In this document: positions 19,896 to 23,106 of the stretch, piece after piece
Layout of the letters: each line of letters begins with the position of its first letter
Numbering within the stretch: position 1 is the stretch's first letter
Assembly (NCBI GenBank): GCA_049697115.1
Contig: JBAVVD010000017.1
Span: forward strand, 1 to 23,106
DNA from: JBAVVD01 sp049697115
GTDB lineage: Bacteria; Acidobacteriota; Aminicenantia; Aminicenantales; UBA4085
DNA: 23,106 nt
Direction of reading: 5' to 3'
Translations under genes and position numbers: made by a program
The notes under the pieces: model-generated
What the model was told of the DNA's origin: nothing
The model's input: the letters and a program-made list of their open reading frames with translations, nothing else
Databases searched by the model: none

Positions 19896-20764
19896 CTCTT
19901 CCCCGGTTTCCGGGATTCAAGATGATCGGCCTCGAGGACCAGGAGCGAATCCGAGCTTTCACTCACAGATATCCTTCCGAGGCGTGTGAAATCAATTTCA
20001 GCAATATATTTATCTGGAGGAACTTCGAACATCCCAAACTGACCACCATCCACGAGAACCTCTGCATCCTCTGCGAGCCTCCTTCTGAACCGGCCTATTT
20101 TCTCCCGCCGATTGGCGATCGGGAACTTAAAAAGACCATCGCCACCTGCCTTTCCTTCGCTCCCCGCCTTTCCCGCGTTCCGGAAACATTCGCCCTCCAG
20201 CACTGCCCGGAATACCGGAGCGAACCGGACCGAAACAATTTCGACTACGTTTACCTCTCGAAAGACCTGGCCGAACTCCGGGGCAAAAAATATGACGGAA
20301 AGCGAAACCGCATTAAAAAATTCGAAAAAAGCCATGCCTACCGCTATCTCCGGTTGACGCCCGCACACCTGAAAGACTGCTTCCGTCTCGTCGAGGAATG
20401 GGTCAGGGGAAAAGGCATCAGCGGCTGGCTGATGGCGGCCCAGAAAGATACCATTGAGGAATCCCTCAGGCATTTTAAAACTCTGGGCTTAACCGGATGT
20501 GCAATTGAGGTGGATGGGGCAATCGCCGCTTTTTCCATCGGCGAAAAGTTGGGACCGGATACCGCCGTCATCCACATCGAGATTGTCAGTCCGGAATACG
20601 AAGGCCTGTCCCAGCTCATCAACCGCGAATTCATTAAAAATGAATGGTCCGGCTATCCCTATATCAATCGGGAACAGGACATCGGCCTCGCCGGGTTGCG
20701 CCGCGCCAAGCTCTCCTATCATCCACACCATCTGGTGAAAAAATACAACATCTGGGGAAAATAG
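19892..20764 (+). CDS. DUF2156 protein (MprF-type aminoacyl/acyltransferase fold)
   Basis: A 290-residue soluble protein of the DUF2156 family, related to the catalytic domain of lysyl-phosphatidylglycerol synthase (MprF), a double-GNAT fold. It shows YVYLSKDLAELRGKKYDGKR, then RNRIKKFEK in the first half, and the diagnostic C-terminal NREQDIGLAGLRRAKLSYHP (259-278). There is no membrane flippase domain. Related enzymes use aminoacyl-tRNA or acyl-CoA donors; the acceptor here is unknown. It is translationally coupled to the GNAT gene and sits back to back with gltX-glnS, so a link to aminoacyl-tRNA is possible but only suggested by position. Confidence 0.85.
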   Translation: MTLPRFPGFKMIGLEDQERIRAFTHRYPSEACEINFSNIFIWRNFEHPKLTTIHENLCILCEPPSEPAYFLPPIGDRELKKTIATCLSFAPRLSRVPETFALQHCPEYRSEPDRNNFDYVYLSKDLAELRGKKYDGKRNRIKKFEKSHAYRYLRLTPAHLKDCFRLVEEWVRGKGISGWLMAAQKDTIEESLRHFKTLGLTGCAIEVDGAIAAFSIGEKLGPDTAVIHIEIVSPEYEGLSQLINREFIKNEWSGYPYINREQDIGLAGLRRAKLSYHPHHLVKKYNIWGK

Positions 20765-20773
20765 CGGAATACT

Positions 20774-20802
20774 TTGTCAAACCGGTTTTTCCTTTGTATA
20801 AT
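20774..20802 (+). promoter_or_regulatory. Sigma70-type promoter of the symporter operon
   Basis: TTGTCA (20774-20779), a 17-bp spacer and a perfect TATAAT (20797-20802), followed by a T-run. A transcript starting near 20809 would have a leader of about 34 bases ending in TAGGAGGTGGCG before the ATG at 20843. Confidence 0.75.
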
Positions 20803-20842
20803 TTTTTTCTGCAAAAACAGTCCGGATAAATAGGAGGTGGCG

Positions 20843-20935
20843 ATGCTACGAACCATTTTCGGACTCCTCATCATGCCCGTGTCCATTATCATTCTTGCCG
20901 TTATTCTCTATCTCCGGAAGGAGAGGACGAAATGA
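20843..20935 (+). CDS. 30-residue single-helix membrane peptide, symporter small accessory protein type
   Basis: A complete micro-gene: ATG at 20843 with a strong Shine-Dalgarno (TAGGAGGT) eight bases before it, and TGA at 20933-20935. The product MLRTIFGLLIMPVSIIILAV, then ILYLRKERTK, is one membrane helix with a basic tail, predicted to face the cytoplasm. Its stop overlaps the symporter start (ATGA, 20932-20935). Tiny one-helix proteins encoded immediately upstream of sodium:solute symporters have been recognised as a class of accessory peptides; role unproven, probably assembly or stability of the transporter. The arrangement, the binding site and the coupling make this a convincing gene despite its size. 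Confidence 0.8.
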   Translation: MLRTIFGLLIMPVSIIILAVILYLRKERTK

Positions 20936-22044
20936 GCGCGGTCGCGGTCAGCGCAAACACCTGGGCCGTCATTGCCTTTGTGGGATACCTTCTCCTTATG
21001 GTCTTGATCGGGATCATCACCACCCGTTTTTCTTCCTCAGGTATCGGGGAATTTTTCCTCGGCGGAAGAAAAATGAAAGCGTTTGTCGTGGCCCTGGCGG
21101 CTGTGACATCCGGACGCTCGGCCTGGCTTCTCATCGGTATGTCAGGCATGGCCTTCACCAGAGGAGTCAGCGCGGTCTGGGCCGTTGTCGGATATATCCT
21201 CATGGAAGTTTTTCTGTTTTTCCGCGCCGGGAAAAGACTTCGCTATTTCACCGGAAAGATGGACTGCATCACTATCCCGGATTATCTGGAGTCGAGGTTC
21301 GAAGACAAAACCCATCTGGTCAGGATTTTTGCGCTCATTCCCATTCTCATTTTTATGGTGGCCTACGTATCGGCCCAGTTCAACGCCGGAGGCGTCTCTC
21401 TATCGGCCAGCTTCGGCGTTACCCAGTTTCAGGGAGTGCTGATCACAGCGGCGATCGTCATCTTCTACACGATGATGGGTGGATTCCTGGCAGTCTGCCT
21501 CACTGACATGATTCAGGCAATTTTTATGATTTTTGCCCTGATGGCCCTTCCTGCCATCGCCATCGCCCAATTCGGGGGACTGCCCCTCCTTCTAGCGGCA
21601 TTAAAAGAGTTGTCTCCGAAATTCATCGATCCCTTTGCCATTTCCTGGGGCGCCCTCATCGGATTTGTGGGAATTGGATTCGGCTCGCCGGGAAATCCCC
21701 ACATCCTTAATAAATACATGTCCATCGAAAATCCGGAGAAGCTGAAAATGACGGGCCTCATCGGGACCATCTGGAATGTCCTAATGGCGTGGGGGGCGGT
21801 CTTTGTCGGACTTGCCGGAAGGGCTTTTTACAAGGATGTCTCGCTGCTTCCTGGAAAGAATCCGGAGAATATCTATCCTGTGCTCGGCTCCCAGCATCTT
21901 CATCCTTTTCTGTTCGGGCTTACGATTGCGGCCATCTTTGCGGCATTGATGTCCACCGCAGACTCCCAGCTCCTTGTCGCTTCCTCGGCCATCATCAGGG
22001 ATGCGTACCAGAAGATATTTGCCAGAGGAAAAGAGCTGACTTAG
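20932..22044 (+). CDS. Sodium:solute symporter (PutP-type), N-terminal 370 residues up to an in-frame TAG
   Basis: The first three quarters of an SSS-family transporter, which moves a small organic solute with Na+. It shows the early FFLGGRKM (41-48), SGRSAWLLIGMSGMAFTRGV (60-79), the YVSAQFNAGG segment and, late, LMSTADSQLLVASSAIIRD, with about ten membrane helices. The reading ends at TAG (22042-22044) after KELT, but the same frame continues with the missing last helices to 22431, giving about 498 residues if the stop is read through, the normal family size. TAG ends other genes here (rmuC, the DUF2156 gene), so it is a real stop in this organism. The transporter is therefore broken unless this is a base-call error or there is suppression. 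The solute is unknown; proline/pantothenate-type relatives are the nearest guess. Confidence 0.85.
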   Translation: MSAVAVSANTWAVIAFVGYLLLMVLIGIITTRFSSSGIGEFFLGGRKMKAFVVALAAVTSGRSAWLLIGMSGMAFTRGVSAVWAVVGYILMEVFLFFRAGKRLRYFTGKMDCITIPDYLESRFEDKTHLVRIFALIPILIFMVAYVSAQFNAGGVSLSASFGVTQFQGVLITAAIVIFYTMMGGFLAVCLTDMIQAIFMIFALMALPAIAIAQFGGLPLLLAALKELSPKFIDPFAISWGALIGFVGIGFGSPGNPHILNKYMSIENPEKLKMTGLIGTIWNVLMAWGAVFVGLAGRAFYKDVSLLPGKNPENIYPVLGSQHLHPFLFGLTIAAIFAALMSTADSQLLVASSAIIRDAYQKIFARGKELT

Positions 22045-22431
22045 AAAAGCCTTGTCTTCTGGAGCCGGCTGGCCACTTTTGTTATGGCTGTTGTGGCCCT
22101 CATCTTCGGAGCCCTGGCTAAAAAACTGGTCTTTTATCTGGTCCTCTTTGCCTGGGGAGGACTGGGCGCCGCCTTCGGCCCATCCATTCTTCTCTCCCTC
22201 TACTGGAAGAGGATCTCCAAATGGGGAGTCGTAGCCGGCATACTCACAGGCACGGCTGTCGAAATCATCTGGTCTTCCATCCCCCCGCTCAAGGCAGCGG
22301 TTTCCGAATGGGTGCCGGCCTTTATCTTCTCTTTTACAGCCGTGGTGGCTGTCAGCCTCCTCACCTCTCCGCCTAAGGAGGCGGAAAAACTTCTGAAGCT
22401 CATGAGAAAAACAGAAGGACAGGCGGGATAA
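22045..22431 (+). pseudogene. C-terminal part of the same sodium:solute symporter
   Basis: In the same frame as the upstream part, directly after the TAG: KSLVFWSRLATFVMAVVALI and so on, 128 residues with the last three membrane helices (including FYLVLFAWGGLGAAFGPSIL, GVVAGILTGTAVEIIW and VPAFIFSFTAVVAVSLL) and a charged tail. The ATG at 22084 could start a separate fragment, but no Shine-Dalgarno precedes it. Codon use and hydrophobic pattern remain as in an intact gene, so the stop looks recent or artefactual. Confidence 0.75.
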
Positions 22432-22461
22432 CGGGATATAACGAAATAGAAACTCAGAGAC

Positions 22462-22917
22462 TTATGTTTGGTGTGTCAAATCGGGGGCATTTCCAGGTAG
22501 AGGAATTCTCCACAGATGTGATTCCAGATAGTTCCGCCTTCCCCTCATCACCATTTTTCTTTCTCGAACGGCCGTCCAGGGAATAAACTTCATCCTGAAT
22601 ACAATGCCCTCCGAGCCCACATAGATATTTCCTCGCGGGGAAAAGCTGAAAAGCAAAACCAGCAGCATGAGGCTCATATGCCCGCTGTTGGATCCAGGAG
22701 ACACAGAAATCTGATAAACACACCAACCGAGATAAAGGAACACGGCGGCCCACCGCACCCAGCTCATGGGAAAAGACAGATTGAACAGGGACGACCATTT
22801 GACCAGGAGCATGCCGGCCATTTTTTTTCTGGCTGTCAAGATTCGCTGGTGGTGCAGGAAAAAAATTAAGGCTACTCCCAGGCTTGTGCCATAAGCCACC
22901 CAGATAAAAAGACCCAC
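22462..22917 (-). CDS. Small membrane protein with C-terminal soluble domain
   Basis: A 151-residue protein with membrane helices at about 2-21, 53-71 and 79-92, then a soluble tail holding NIYVGSEGIVFRMKFIPW (97-114) followed by RERKMVMRGRR. That I-Y-x-G-x-E-G-I ... I-P-W pattern, a beta-strand-rich membrane-proximal module, resembles DUF5673-like or PH-like membrane proteins; the assignment is tentative. The start is GTG at 22915-22917, backed by a strong Shine-Dalgarno, AAAGGAGGGA. It converges on the symporter gene 30 bases away. Function unknown. Confidence 0.7.
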   Translation of the reverse strand: MGLFIWVAYGTSLGVALIFFLHHQRILTARKKMAGMLLVKWSSLFNLSFPMSWVRWAAVFLYLGWCVYQISVSPGSNSGHMSLMLLVLLFSFSPRGNIYVGSEGIVFRMKFIPWTAVRERKMVMRGRRNYLESHLWRIPLPGNAPDLTHQT

Positions 22918-23106
22918 GACTCCCTCCTTTGATTTATTAATTCAATGGTTCTCTTCCATTATGTGCGGATTCATTCAAGGAGATATCCGGAAAGGCCTCG
23001 CTTCCCTTCAGGTTTTTCACGCCGTTCCCTCTTCGCTCTTGGAGGCGGCTGCGGAACTCGCTTCCAGAGAAGCTCAGACATCCTCGCCGCCCGGCAAAGC
23101 CGGGTT
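22918..23106. other. Right window edge, possible truncated gene or repeat
   Basis: Both strands are open to the edge: a + frame from ATG at 22961 without a binding site, and a minus frame ending in TAA near 22938-22940. Neither product is recognisable. CTCGCTTCC occurs twice (22997-23005, 23057-23065), and a perfect hairpin CCCGGC-AAA-GCCGGG (23090-23104) followed by TT lies at the very end, perhaps a cut terminator or repeat arm. Confidence 0.3.

Noticed and set aside
22042..22044. TAG reassigned to an amino acid genome-wide
   Set aside because: TAG ends other intact genes here (for example rmuC at 3939-3941 and the DUF2156 gene at 20762-20764) at normal family lengths.
1..23106. CRISPR array
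   Set aside because: No regularly spaced repeats of 24-40 bases separated by unique spacers; the only tandem repeats are short (10-11 bp).

Overview
The window is bacterial chromosome from an organism I cannot name with certainty. It carries a GlnRS gene coupled to a GluRS gene, FabF, KhpA, RmuC and two ordinary bacterial tRNAs. Shine-Dalgarno sites and sigma70-like promoters are easy to find. Base composition is patchy: moderate in the housekeeping genes, very AT-rich around 9.3-11.6 kb, and abruptly GC-rich from 11.63 to 14.88 kb. An uncultivated anaerobic lineage such as Aminicenantota would fit, but that is a guess from general look, not from a marker.

Layout. 1-0.9 kb: a GC-rich, hairpin-rich edge, a four-helix membrane protein and tRNA-Lys(CTT) with its terminator. 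1.0-2.6 kb: a type IV toxin-antitoxin (AbiE-like) pair with the nucleotidyltransferase toxin first and the antitoxin second, behind a near-consensus promoter whose -35 sits in an 18-bp palindrome. 2.8-5.0 kb: rmuC converging on an MthK-like RCK potassium channel. 5.1-9.1 kb, all leftward: fabF, translationally coupled to a FabK/nitronate-monooxygenase-like flavoprotein, then khpA and an exported SagB-like nitroreductase; two long homopurine/homopyrimidine tracts bracket khpA. 9.5-11.5 kb: an AT-rich stretch with a radical SAM enzyme, tRNA-Arg(CCG) and two small orphan proteins. 11.6-14.9 kb: a GC-rich two-gene unit, a 756-residue GT4 glycosyltransferase fused to an alpha-helical domain and a GH130 glycoside phosphorylase. 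15.2-16.2 kb: an exported acetamidase/formamidase-family protein. 16.3-19.3 kb: gltX-glnS operon. 19.5-20.8 kb: GNAT plus DUF2156 acyltransferase pair. 20.8-22.4 kb: a 30-residue membrane peptide coupled to a sodium:solute symporter that is cut by an in-frame TAG. 22.5-22.9 kb: a small membrane protein.

How genes work together. Many pairs are joined by 4-base ATGA overlaps: toxin/antitoxin, fabF/flavoprotein, GT4/GH130, gltX/glnS, GNAT/DUF2156 and small peptide/symporter. These are the best-supported functional units. I did not find a convincing wholly new multi-gene system. The points most worth a second look are the reversed AbiE pair with its operator-like promoter, a 28-bp promoter element shared by fabF and the potassium-channel gene, a GluRS lacking the whole zinc-knuckle insert, the GC-rich GT4/GH130 island, and the amber-interrupted symporter with its micro-protein.
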